Positions 1-6,285 of a stretch of DNA of 44,414 nucleotides are shown piece by piece. The DNA lies in contig DCHO01000074.1 in the NCBI GenBank assembly GCA_002315655.1, positions 972-45,385 on the forward strand. The letters run 5' to 3'. This stretch comes from Christensenella sp. UBA1750. GTDB lineage: Bacteria; Bacillota; Clostridia; Christensenellales; UBA1750. The number at the start of each line of letters is the position of its first letter. Position 1 is the first letter of the stretch. The position numbers and the translations under genes are program-made. The notes under the pieces were generated by a model. The model was not told where the DNA came from. It worked only from the letters and a program-made list of their open reading frames with translations, and made no database searches.

Positions 1-1
1 C

Positions 2-574
2 GGGTATGTGGTTTCGGAAGAGATGCTTGCGGCTTACGGTGCCTTGGATGACCAGCTTCAGTATTTGAGTGTAGGTGCTACGGCGGCAAAGAACGCTCTC
101 GGCACCGTACTGCTCCCGGTTCTGACCGACCTTGCCGGAGAGGGTGTTGACCTTCTCGGTGAGTTCACAAACGGCATTCTTGAGGCAAACGGCGATATCG
201 GAAAAATGTCAGATGTCATCGGTGACATCCTTCCGAAAATGCTGAATGTCATCATGGAGTATGTCCCGGAAATCATGGAGATTGCCACCGAAATCGTCCT
301 CTCCCTTGTGAAGGCAATTACAGACAATCTTCCCGCTATTGTGGAAACGGCATCGCAAATCGTGCTGACCTTGCTCAACGGACTCATTGAGGCTTTGCCG
401 CAGATAGCGGACGGAGCCCTTCAGCTCATTACGGCATTGGTGAACGGACTGATTGCCAACCTTCCCCGCATTCTGGAGGTGGCAATGCAGGTCATCGCAC
501 AGCTTGCAAATGGCATATCCCTTTGTCCTTTTTGGAACATACGGTATGGTACGCATTACACAATCAATTACTGA
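2..574 (+). pseudogene. Phage tail tape-measure protein, fragment (both ends incomplete)
   Basis: The frame is open from the window edge. It reads as a low-complexity helical protein with repeated hydrophobic units built on LVNGLIANLP-like and EALPQIADGA-like segments (about residues 105-170), which is typical of the C-terminal part of tail tape-measure proteins of siphoviruses. These proteins set tail length and help DNA entry. The repeat pattern stops abruptly at about 513 after an LANG motif, and the last ~20 residues are unrelated because the recombinase sequence begins there in another frame. The original protein would be far longer. It is a remnant or part of a chimeric join. Confidence 0.7.
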
Positions 575-1035
575 TATTGAAAAAGGCAAAAGCGGTGGTG
601 GAAAATGATGATACGGATTTCCTATCAAAAAAGACAGAGCTTGATATGTTGGAGAAAGAAATCGAACATATCAAAAACGAGAAGGTACGGCTCTATGAAG
701 CATACGCTCTCAAAAATATAAGTAAAGAAGTTTATATCGACAAAAAGAACAGTGCAAATGAAAAACTGCAAGAAATGGAAGAAAGGAAAGTTTCTCTTGA
801 TGCACTGACTACTGAACGAAGAGAAATAAAGAATGAGGTGATTTCGTATTCTTCTCAAATTGTCGAAACGGACAATGGGGAACGGAAGCTGACAAGGGCA
901 ATGGTTGATGCTTTTGTTCAGATGGTCTATGTGCATGACGAAACCCGTATTGACATTGTTTTCACCTTCGATGATGTACTCAAACGAGTTGAGAACATTA
1001 CGATCCAATCTCCGCCGCAGGAAACGGCAGAATAA
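511..1035 (+). pseudogene. Large serine recombinase, C-terminal fragment
   Basis: About 170 residues match the tail of large serine recombinases. A helix beginning SFLEHTVWYALHNQ corresponds to the usual LE..V...L..Q segment after the zinc ribbon. A charged coiled coil follows (roughly residues 35-115), then the closing LTRAMVDAFVQMVYVHDETR motif, which matches the family's L-T-R-x-M-V-D-x-F-I-x-x-I-x-V-x-D ending. The catalytic resolvase domain with its serine, the recombinase domain and the zinc ribbon are missing because the frame runs into tape-measure sequence upstream. The listed TTG at 523 is not a credible start. As it stands the protein cannot catalyse recombination; an intact copy would be needed for excision. 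Confidence 0.8.
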
Positions 1036-1054
1036 AGAAATACGCTTGCAAACG

Positions 1055-1105
1055 AAATCCCGTTGGAGCAGTCAATCACAGACGAGCTTCAACGGGATTT
1101 TTTCT
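1055..1105 (+). terminator. Intrinsic terminator after the recombinase
   Basis: The arms AAATCCCGTTG (1055-1065) and CAACGGGATTT (1090-1100) are exact complements and run into a T-rich tract. The stem extends inward with one G-U pair. It lies 20 bases past the recombinase stop. Confidence 0.85.
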
Positions 1106-1310
1106 CTTTTTGGGCGTTTTGCTTCTATGGGGATGGTTTTATGCCTGATGTAATAATAGGAGCAAACTTCGTTCCGAAATGAAATGCCCATATGATGTTT
1201 TACAGGTGCAATCAAAACAGGCAGAACTATCAAGCAGAAATCTGAAAGTGAAAATAGCACTCATAACACTAAAATCGCAGGTTTTTCGCAAAGTTGACAT
1301 CAGGAGGTAC
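1106..1310 (+). other. Gene-free element end and putative attR junction with spoIIIAE
   Basis: No convincing coding sequence is visible from the terminator to about 1290. Reading backwards in the spoIIIAE frame, the homologous protein sequence fades around codons for SGGTVAV (about 1300-1320) and meets a stop at 1270-1272. The crossover should therefore lie between 1273 and about 1310. The core cannot be fixed without the left junction, since attL and attR share only the core bases. Confidence 0.55.
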
Positions 1311-1548
1311 GGTGGCGGTGATCGGGCTTCTGTGGGTTCTGCTGCTGCCGACTATCGAGCTTGCCGTGACGATATGGGGCTGGAGAATCCTCTGTGCCGT
1401 GACGGAACCGCTGGGGGATGCACCACTTTCCCAATCGCTTGAGAGGCTGTGCGAAGTTCTCCAAGCGGTGCTCATTCTATTGCTCACGGCAGGGGCTATC
1501 GTGCTTGTGTTTCTGACGACGCTTTCCATGGCAGGAGGAATCGGATAA
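1273..1548 (+). CDS. spoIIIAE: Stage III sporulation protein AE, 3' segment of an interrupted gene
   Basis: The last ~80 residues resemble the C-terminus of SpoIIIAE: two hydrophobic segments flanking a short loop with the family's PLGDAP motif, ending in LTTLSMAGGIG. SpoIIIAE is a polytopic membrane component of the SpoIIIA-SpoIIQ channel linking mother cell and forespore, normally near 400 residues, so roughly four fifths of the gene and spoIIIAA-AD are missing from this side. There is no start codon with a ribosome binding site; a TTG at 1294 only marks where the frame is open. The segment is in good reading condition and followed directly by spoIIIAF, which argues against old decay and fits a gene split by a removable element. 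Confidence 0.8.
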   Translation, partial: NRRFFAKLTSGGTVAVIGLLWVLLLPTIELAVTIWGWRILCAVTEPLGDAPLSQSLERLCEVLQAVLILLLTAGAIVLVFLTTLSMAGGIG

Positions 1549-1707
1549 ATGGCGCAATGGATGGAATGGGCAAAGCGCATAGGCACGCTCTATCTGCTGT
1601 TTGGCATTCTGCTCAATCTGCCAAGCGAAGCAAAACTGCGCCGAACCCTGCGCTTTTGTCTGTCGATATTGCTCTTTTCCGTCATTCTGAACCCCTTTCT
1701 TTCATAA
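1549..1707 (+). CDS. spoIIIAF: Stage III sporulation protein AF, very short form
   Basis: This 52-residue frame starts at the ATG that directly abuts the spoIIIAE stop codon. It has two hydrophobic segments, one with WAKRIGTLYLLFGILLNLP and one with LSILLFSVILNPF. These match the N-terminal membrane pair of SpoIIIAF, including the closing LNP-F pattern. Bacillus SpoIIIAF is about 200 residues and continues into a soluble ring-building domain, which is absent here. The stop is followed at once by an AAGGAGG site for spoIIIAG, so no lost downstream coding sequence is visible. The assignment rests on order, topology and motif, and is too short to be certain. Confidence 0.7.
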   Translation: MAQWMEWAKRIGTLYLLFGILLNLPSEAKLRRTLRFCLSILLFSVILNPFLS

Positions 1708-1716
1708 GGAGGCATC

Positions 1717-2082
1717 ATGCAAACGCTATCCGCAATGCTGAAACAAAAACCCAAGGTGATTCTGTTTGCCCTGCTTTTGCTGGGACTTGTCCTTGTGTTG
1801 GCTTCCTACCTGCTTCCCAAGGAGGAACCCGTGTCAGCTTCCTCACTGCGAACCCAGAGCGAAACGGAGGAGCGGCTGTCTGTAGTGCTTTCTGAAATCG
1901 AGGGCGCGGGAAATGTGGAGGTGCTCCTTACGGAGGATGAGACGGGCGTTATCGGGGCAATCATCGTGGCGGAGGGCGGGGAGAAGCTCACCGTGCAGAT
2001 CGACCTGATTCGCGCCTGCTGTGCCGCCCTGCAGCTGCCCGCGGAAGCCGTTTCCGTCTTTGAAAAGGAGGGAGAACCGTGA
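1717..2082 (+). CDS. spoIIIAG: Stage III sporulation protein AG
   Basis: A 121-residue single-pass membrane protein. The transmembrane helix is near residues 15-33 (VILFALLLLGLVLVLASYLL) and a soluble region follows. Residues 55-115 match the ring-building fold of SpoIIIAG, with GAGNVEVLLT and GAIIVAEGG corresponding to the family's GVG-V-V-I and GVVVVAEGA motifs. SpoIIIAG forms the large ring of the mother cell-forespore channel. The protein is about half the length of the Bacillus form, mainly from a shorter linker. A clean AAGGAGG site precedes the ATG. Its stop overlaps the GTG start of spoIIIAH, indicating translational coupling. Confidence 0.88.
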   Translation: MQTLSAMLKQKPKVILFALLLLGLVLVLASYLLPKEEPVSASSLRTQSETEERLSVVLSEIEGAGNVEVLLTEDETGVIGAIIVAEGGEKLTVQIDLIRACCAALQLPAEAVSVFEKEGEP

Positions 2083-2582
2083 AAAAGCGGATACATTATG
2101 GAGTTTTGCTTGCGCTGATCTGTATTTGCGGAGTGCTGGGATTTATGAACTTTGAAACAAAGGACAGGGCACAGACAAACGTAGCACAAACACAATTTCC
2201 GACAGAAACGATAGAGGAAGATGCAGAGAATACGGAGGACGATTTGTTTGCTTCCCTGCGTTTGCAGAGAAAGCAGGACAGGGAAGAAGAGTTTGCCATG
2301 CTGCGGGAGATTTTGGACAATGACGATATTGACAGGGAAGCCCAAAGTTCGGTTGCGGAACGCTATGTTGCCTTGACGGAATACTATGAAGCCGAACGCA
2401 CCATAGAGCAGCAGCTCATCCTCAGGGGCTATGCGGAAGCCTTTGCGTTTGTGCAGGACGACCTTGTGACTGTGGCCGTAAAAGGGAAACTCACGGAGCA
2501 GGAAACGGCTTTTATCGCAAGGCTCACGGTGAAGCTGACGGGTTTTTCATCGGATCGGCTGACCATCCTTCCCATTGCATGA
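2079..2582 (+). CDS. spoIIIAH: Stage III sporulation protein AH
   Basis: A 167-residue protein with an N-terminal membrane anchor (residues 7-22), an acidic linker and a C-terminal soluble domain resembling the SpoIIIAH ring-building domain, with a long helix around REEEFAMLREILDNDD and a final strand pattern near LTVKLTGFSSDRLTILP. SpoIIIAH is the mother-cell protein that binds SpoIIQ across the intermembrane space of the engulfed forespore. It starts at a GTG overlapping the spoIIIAG stop, with GGAGG just upstream. It closes the spoIIIA operon here. In Bacillus the operon is transcribed in the mother cell by sigma-E; its promoter would lie outside this window. Confidence 0.85.
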   Translation: MKKRIHYGVLLALICICGVLGFMNFETKDRAQTNVAQTQFPTETIEEDAENTEDDLFASLRLQRKQDREEEFAMLREILDNDDIDREAQSSVAERYVALTEYYEAERTIEQQLILRGYAEAFAFVQDDLVTVAVKGKLTEQETAFIARLTVKLTGFSSDRLTILPIA

Positions 2583-2621
2583 AATTTTGCATATTTTTCT
2601 GCTTTATTCAGTCAAAATCAT

Positions 2622-2650
2622 TTGCTTTTTCCTTTCGTTTATGGTAAACT
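2622..2650 (+). promoter_or_regulatory. Sigma-A type promoter for the asp23 operon
   Basis: TTGCTT (2622-2627) and TAAACT (2645-2650) are spaced by 17 bases. They are followed by an ATAGGAGGTG ribosome binding site and the Asp23 ATG at 2681. Confidence 0.6.
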
Positions 2651-2680
2651 TGTGGTAATAATTATAGGAGGTGCTTTTCT

Positions 2681-3112
2681 ATGAGTGAAAATATGCCTGT
2701 GAATTATGAAGTGGACAACGGCTTGGGTTCCGTGACCTTTGCTGATGAAGTCATCGCCACCATCGCCGGCCTTGCCGCGACGGAGATCAAGGGCGTTGCC
2801 GCCATGGCCGGCAATGTGACCTCCTCCATCGGCGAAATGCTGGGCAAGAAAGCGTATTCCAAGGGCGTTAAAGTGGAAGTCGGCAAAGAGGAGGCCGCTA
2901 TTGACCTTTACCTCACCGTCAACTACGGCGCCATCATTCAGGACGTCTGCAAGGGCGTTCAGGAGAATGTCAGGAAGGCCATTGAGACCATGACCGGCTT
3001 GAAGGTCGTGGAGGTCAATGTGCACGTTCTGGGCATCAAGTTCGAGAAGGAAGCTCCCGCCGTCGTGGAGATTGCTCCCGCCGAAGAATCCGCCGCTCCC
3101 AGAGTCAAATAA
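2681..3112 (+). CDS. Asp23/Gls24 family envelope stress protein
   Basis: This 143-residue acidic soluble protein has the Asp23/Gls24 pattern: a strand GSVTFADEVIATIAGLAA, then EIKGVAAMAG, a glycine- and serine-rich loop, VKVEVGKEEAAIDLYLTVNYG and IQDVCKGVQENVRKAIETMTG. In Staphylococcus, Asp23 is an abundant cytoplasmic protein tethered to the membrane by AmaP and linked to the cell wall stress response. An amaP gene and a DUF2273 gene follow, as is usual. Codons are strongly C-ending, suggesting high expression, and the promoter and ribosome binding site are strong. The short alanine/proline-rich acidic C-terminus is not part of the conserved domain. Confidence 0.9.
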   Translation: MSENMPVNYEVDNGLGSVTFADEVIATIAGLAATEIKGVAAMAGNVTSSIGEMLGKKAYSKGVKVEVGKEEAAIDLYLTVNYGAIIQDVCKGVQENVRKAIETMTGLKVVEVNVHVLGIKFEKEAPAVVEIAPAEESAAPRVK

Positions 3113-3132
3113 TCCCTATTCATGACAAGTCT

Positions 3133-3168
3133 GCAAGCCTGCGTGGGGCTGTCCCAACGCAGGCTTGC
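3133..3168 (+). other. Strong intercistronic hairpin between asp23 and amaP
   Basis: GCAAGCCTGCGT (3133-3144) and ACGCAGGCTTGC (3157-3168) are perfect 12-base complements with a 12-base loop. No T-run follows, so it is not a standard terminator. It may stabilise the asp23 message or partly limit read-through into amaP. Confidence 0.7.
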
Positions 3169-3215
3169 GTTGGGTTAACATCCATCTCACGATCCGCTTA
3201 GGAGGAAGAAACCAA

Positions 3216-3794
3216 ATGAAAATGAAATGGTTTGACCGCGTTCTTCTGTTCCTTGTGCTCCTGTTTATGATCGCGCTGTCCCTGTTTACAATCGCCATCG
3301 TTGTGGGCCCCGCAAAGCCTTATTTTGACGGGTTCTACGCCCTCATCACCAACGGTGTGCTGCTCAATACGATTCTGACCATCGTGGCCTGCTGCGTGGT
3401 GATTCTGCTGATTATCCGCCTGTTTGTCGGCACCTCCGGCAGCAGCGGCAGCAAGAGCAATTTTGTTGCCCCCGAAAACGTGCTGGTGAAGACCACGGAC
3501 AACGGTGCCATCCGCGTGGCGGTCTCCGCTGTGGATGCCATGGTGCAGCGCGCCGCACGCTCTGTTTCCAACGTCCGCGAGGTCAACTCCCGCGTCTCCG
3601 TTTCCGAAACAGAGAATCTGCAGATTTCCTTAGGCATTGCCTTTGCGCCGGACACCGTTGTGCAGGAATCCACCGTGGCTTTACAGGGCGCTGTGAAGGA
3701 ATACCTGGAATCGCACCTTGGCGTACCGGTTGAGGCGGTCACGGTGTATGTGGAGCAGGTAGGCGTGAAGCAGACCTCCACCCGCGTGGACTAA
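3216..3794 (+). CDS. amaP: AmaP-type alkaline shock response membrane anchor
   Basis: A protein of 192 residues. Two N-terminal transmembrane segments (about residues 7-29 and 46-67) are followed by a glycine/serine linker and a soluble alpha/beta domain with an IRVAVSAVDAMVQRAARSV helix and repeating beta strands. This matches AmaP, which anchors Asp23 at the membrane. I chose the ATG at 3216 because TTAGGAGG lies 10 bases upstream; the earlier in-frame codon at 3165 sits inside the 3' arm of the hairpin. It lies between asp23 and a DUF2273 gene, the usual partners. Confidence 0.85.
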   Translation: MKMKWFDRVLLFLVLLFMIALSLFTIAIVVGPAKPYFDGFYALITNGVLLNTILTIVACCVVILLIIRLFVGTSGSSGSKSNFVAPENVLVKTTDNGAIRVAVSAVDAMVQRAARSVSNVREVNSRVSVSETENLQISLGIAFAPDTVVQESTVALQGAVKEYLESHLGVPVEAVTVYVEQVGVKQTSTRVD

Positions 3795-3806
3795 GGAGGG
3801 CTTATC

Positions 3807-4058
3807 TTGAAAAAGCCTGAATTGTTGTCGCTGCTGCGCCGCTACTTTTTCGCAATTCTCGGCGGCGTGCTGGGGCTCATCTTTGCCGTTCTGTTTCTGA
3901 CCATCGGCTTCTGGCGCACCCTGCTCATCCTTGTGCTGATGGGCGGCGGCGTGTTCGGCGGCTTCATTCTGGATCGCAAGGAGTCCTTTGTGAATTTCCT
4001 TGATCGTATTCTGCCCGGTACCCGTCAGGATGACGACGATACTATTTTCAAGTTTTAG
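3807..4058 (+). CDS. DUF2273 family small membrane protein
   Basis: An 83-residue protein with a TTG start preceded by AAGGAGGGC. Two hydrophobic helices (about residues 15-36 and 38-55) contain the ILGGVLGLIFAVLFLTIGF-like pattern, followed by a short polar tail ending in an acidic DDDD stretch. DUF2273 proteins accompany Asp23 and AmaP in many Firmicutes and are thought to belong to the same membrane-associated stress assembly. The molecular role is not established. The gene is 12 bases after amaP and 8 bases before nusB. Confidence 0.85.
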   Translation: MKKPELLSLLRRYFFAILGGVLGLIFAVLFLTIGFWRTLLILVLMGGGVFGGFILDRKESFVNFLDRILPGTRQDDDDTIFKF

Positions 4059-4066
4059 GAGGAGCT

Positions 4067-4471
4067 ATGGCTCGTAAAAATGCAAGAGAAATTGCCATGC
4101 AGCTGCTGTACCAGTATGAAATGGGCGGCGACGGCATTGCATCCACCATTGAGGAGACGATGGAGCTGCCCGCGCTGGATGAGGACGATCTTTCCTATGT
4201 GGAGCGGGTGGTCGTCGGTGTCAACAACGATAAAGAGGATCTGGACGCGGCCATTGAAAAGTTCGCTTACGGCTGGTCGCTGGACAGAATCTCCAAGGTG
4301 GACTTATCCATTCTGCGCCTTGCGCTCTATGAGATGAAGTCCTGCGAGGATATTCCCGAAAGTGTCTCCATCAACGAGGCCATTGACCTGGCGCACAAGT
4401 TCTCCGCGCCGGAGGATGCGTCCTTCATCAATGGTGTGCTGGGCTCCGCTTCCCGCGACGAGGACAAGTAA
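4067..4471 (+). CDS. nusB: Transcription antitermination factor NusB
   Basis: The 134 residues fit NusB in length and motifs: an N-terminal ARKNAREIAMQLLYQYEM helix, WSLDRISKVDLSILRLALYE in the middle and a C-terminal SINEAIDLAHKFSAPEDASF helix followed by FINGVL. NusB binds boxA RNA with NusE (S10) and promotes antitermination of rRNA transcription. The ATG has AGGAGG seven bases upstream. Clostridia commonly place nusB between the asp23 genes and the folD-xseA cluster, as here. Confidence 0.95.
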   Translation: MARKNAREIAMQLLYQYEMGGDGIASTIEETMELPALDEDDLSYVERVVVGVNNDKEDLDAAIEKFAYGWSLDRISKVDLSILRLALYEMKSCEDIPESVSINEAIDLAHKFSAPEDASFINGVLGSASRDEDK

Positions 4472-4477
4472 ACACCC

Positions 4478-5437
4478 ATGGGAAACAAAGCAATCTTGGG
4501 TCTTGATACAAGCTGCTATACAACATCGGTCGCCGCCGTATCGCTTGACGGGCATTTGCTCGCCGCACGTCGGCGGCTGCTTGTCGTTTCAAAGGGCGGC
4601 AGAGGACTGCGCCAGAGCGAGGGCGTTTTCCAGCATATGCAGAATCTCCCGGAGCTGATGGCGCAGCTGCGGAGCGACATTCCCGACACTGAGTTTGTCG
4701 CCGTGGCAGCCTCCTTTACCCCCAGGGACGTGGAGGGCAGCTATATGCCCGTGTTCACTGTGGGCAGCGGCATGGCGCAAAGCATCGGCGCAGCCATGAG
4801 TATCCCCGTGTATCAGACCAATCACCAGTCCGGGCACGTTGCCGCCGCAAAGCTGGAATCCGGCATCCCGGAGGGCGAGCACCTTGCCCTGCACTTATCC
4901 GGCGGCACAACCGAGGTGCTGCTGTGTCACGAAAACGGCAAGCTGGACTTGCTGGGCGGTTCTTCCGACCTGCACGCCGGGCAGTTTGTGGATCGCGTGG
5001 GCGTGAAATTGGGCCTAGGCTTTCCCGCCGGGCCTGCATTGGAGGAGCTTGCGGAAGGCATCGAGCCGCAATCGTTGGTGGGTGCAAAATGCGTGGGGAT
5101 GGATTGCTCCTTCTCCGGCGCGGAGGCGCAGATGATGCGGCTCATCGACAGCGGGGAATATTCCAAAGAACAGCTTGCCGCCGAGGTCTATTCCGTGCTG
5201 GCGCGGACGATCGAAAAGCTGCTGTCCAACGCCGCAAAAGAAACGCAGGTGAAAAACGTGCTGCTGGCGGGCGGCGTGGTGTCGTCGAATCGCTTCCGGC
5301 GCGAACTGCTTGCAAGAATGAAAAGACAGAGAAGCCCGTTTCGTGCCTTCTTCGGCAAGCCGGAAAACTCCGGCGACAATGCCGTGGGGGTCGCCATGAT
5401 CGGCTATGAAGCATACACAAAGGAGACAGATAAATGA
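4478..5437 (+). CDS. TsaD/Kae1-family paralogue (M22 'O-sialoglycoprotein endopeptidase' type)
   Basis: A 319-residue protein of the ASKHA-fold Kae1/TsaD family. It starts with ILGLDTSCYTTSVAAV, has a metal-site-like NHQSGH motif near residues 115-120 and a later nucleotide-binding LAGGVVSSNRFR segment. Genuine TsaD, which makes t6A on tRNA with TsaB and TsaE, carries HxEGH; here the glutamate position is serine, although both histidines remain. This version is a recurrent neighbour of nusB and xseA in Clostridia, distinct from the universal tsaD. Its substrate is unknown to me. The stop overlaps the folD ATG by four bases, so the two are probably coupled. Confidence 0.8.
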   Translation: MGNKAILGLDTSCYTTSVAAVSLDGHLLAARRRLLVVSKGGRGLRQSEGVFQHMQNLPELMAQLRSDIPDTEFVAVAASFTPRDVEGSYMPVFTVGSGMAQSIGAAMSIPVYQTNHQSGHVAAAKLESGIPEGEHLALHLSGGTTEVLLCHENGKLDLLGGSSDLHAGQFVDRVGVKLGLGFPAGPALEELAEGIEPQSLVGAKCVGMDCSFSGAEAQMMRLIDSGEYSKEQLAAEVYSVLARTIEKLLSNAAKETQVKNVLLAGGVVSSNRFRRELLARMKRQRSPFRAFFGKPENSGDNAVGVAMIGYEAYTKETDK

Positions 5438-6285
5438 CCGCACAGTTGATTGACGGAAAAGCCATTGCACTGGAAACCCGAAAAGCTCTGCGTCCCCGTG
5501 TGGAAGCACTAATTGAAAAAGGCATCACGCCCGGCCTTACCGTCATTATGGTCGGGGACAACCCGGCTTCGGCGGTTTATGTCCGCAACAAAGAAAAGGC
5601 CAGTCAGAAATTGGGCATGAACGGGACGGTTCTGCACCTGCCGGAGGAGACCGTCGAAGAAGAACTCATTGCCCTCGTGAAAAAGCTCAATGCCGATGAT
5701 ACCGTGCACGGGATTTTGGTGCAGCTGCCGCTGCCTAAACATATCGAAGAAAAAAAGGTGCTGAATGCCATTGACCCGCAAAAGGATGTTGACGGGTTCC
5801 ATCCCGTCAATGCGGGCAAACTGCTCATCGGAGAAAAGGCGTATGTGCCCTGCACCCCCAAGGGTGTGATTCGTCTGCTCAAAACCACGGGCGTGGAATT
5901 GAGCGGGAAAAATGCCGTGGTCATCGGCAGAAGCAACATTGTGGGCAAGCCCATGGCGTTGTTGCTGCTGCAGGAGAACTGCACCGTGACCATTGCCCAT
6001 TCCCGGACGCAGAACCTATCCGAAATCACAAAACAGGCCGATATTTTGGTGGCGGCTGTCGGAAAGCCGAACTTTGTCTCCGGCGACATGGTCAAGCCCG
6101 GTGCCATCGTTATTGACGTGGGCATCAACCGCGTGGAGGATAAGCTCATCGGAGATGTGAACTTTGACGAGGCGAAGGAGGTCGCGTCCTTCATCACACC
6201 CGTTCCCGGCGGCGTGGGCGCAATGACCATCGCCATGCTGATGGAAAACGCAGTGGAGGCTGCGGAGAACTATGCCGCAAAGTAA
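5434..6285 (+). CDS. folD: Bifunctional methylenetetrahydrofolate dehydrogenase/cyclohydrolase
   Basis: FolD interconverts 5,10-methylene-, methenyl- and 10-formyl-tetrahydrofolate using NADP. The 283 residues carry the expected features: VGDNPASAVYVRNKEKA with the catalytic lysine region near residue 55, HGILVQLPLP around 90, DVDGFHPVNAGKL near 120, the nucleotide loop VIGRSNIVGKPMALLL near 163-178, and a closing PVPGGVGAMTIAMLMENA. Length is normal. The ATG overlaps the preceding stop, and the 3' end overlaps xseA by 14 bases. Confidence 0.96.
   Translation: MTAQLIDGKAIALETRKALRPRVEALIEKGITPGLTVIMVGDNPASAVYVRNKEKASQKLGMNGTVLHLPEETVEEELIALVKKLNADDTVHGILVQLPLPKHIEEKKVLNAIDPQKDVDGFHPVNAGKLLIGEKAYVPCTPKGVIRLLKTTGVELSGKNAVVIGRSNIVGKPMALLLLQENCTVTIAHSRTQNLSEITKQADILVAAVGKPNFVSGDMVKPGAIVIDVGINRVEDKLIGDVNFDEAKEVASFITPVPGGVGAMTIAMLMENAVEAAENYAAK

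Larger units (their letters stand above)
1..1290 (+). mobile_element. Right end of an integrated phage-like element lying inside spoIIIAE
   Basis: The segment carries a phage tail tape-measure fragment, then the C-terminal part of a large serine recombinase, then a terminator and about 170 bases without a convincing gene. Immediately afterwards the sequence reads as the 3' part of spoIIIAE, so the element-chromosome boundary lies near 1273-1300. The left end is outside the window. Serine recombinases of this type integrate prophages and the skin-type elements that split sporulation genes in Bacillus. Whether this element still excises cannot be seen here, and the odd tail/recombinase junction near 510 suggests either deletion or an assembly join. 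Confidence 0.75.

Noticed and set aside
1294..1296. TTG as a real start codon for a short membrane protein
   Set aside because: The protein matches only the C-terminus of SpoIIIAE and no Shine-Dalgarno precedes the TTG, so it is the 3' part of a split gene.
1449..1895. A 148-codon plus-strand frame overlapping spoIIIAE, spoIIIAF and spoIIIAG
   Set aside because: The three spoIIIA frames explain the region with proper motifs and starts; this one runs out of frame through all of them.
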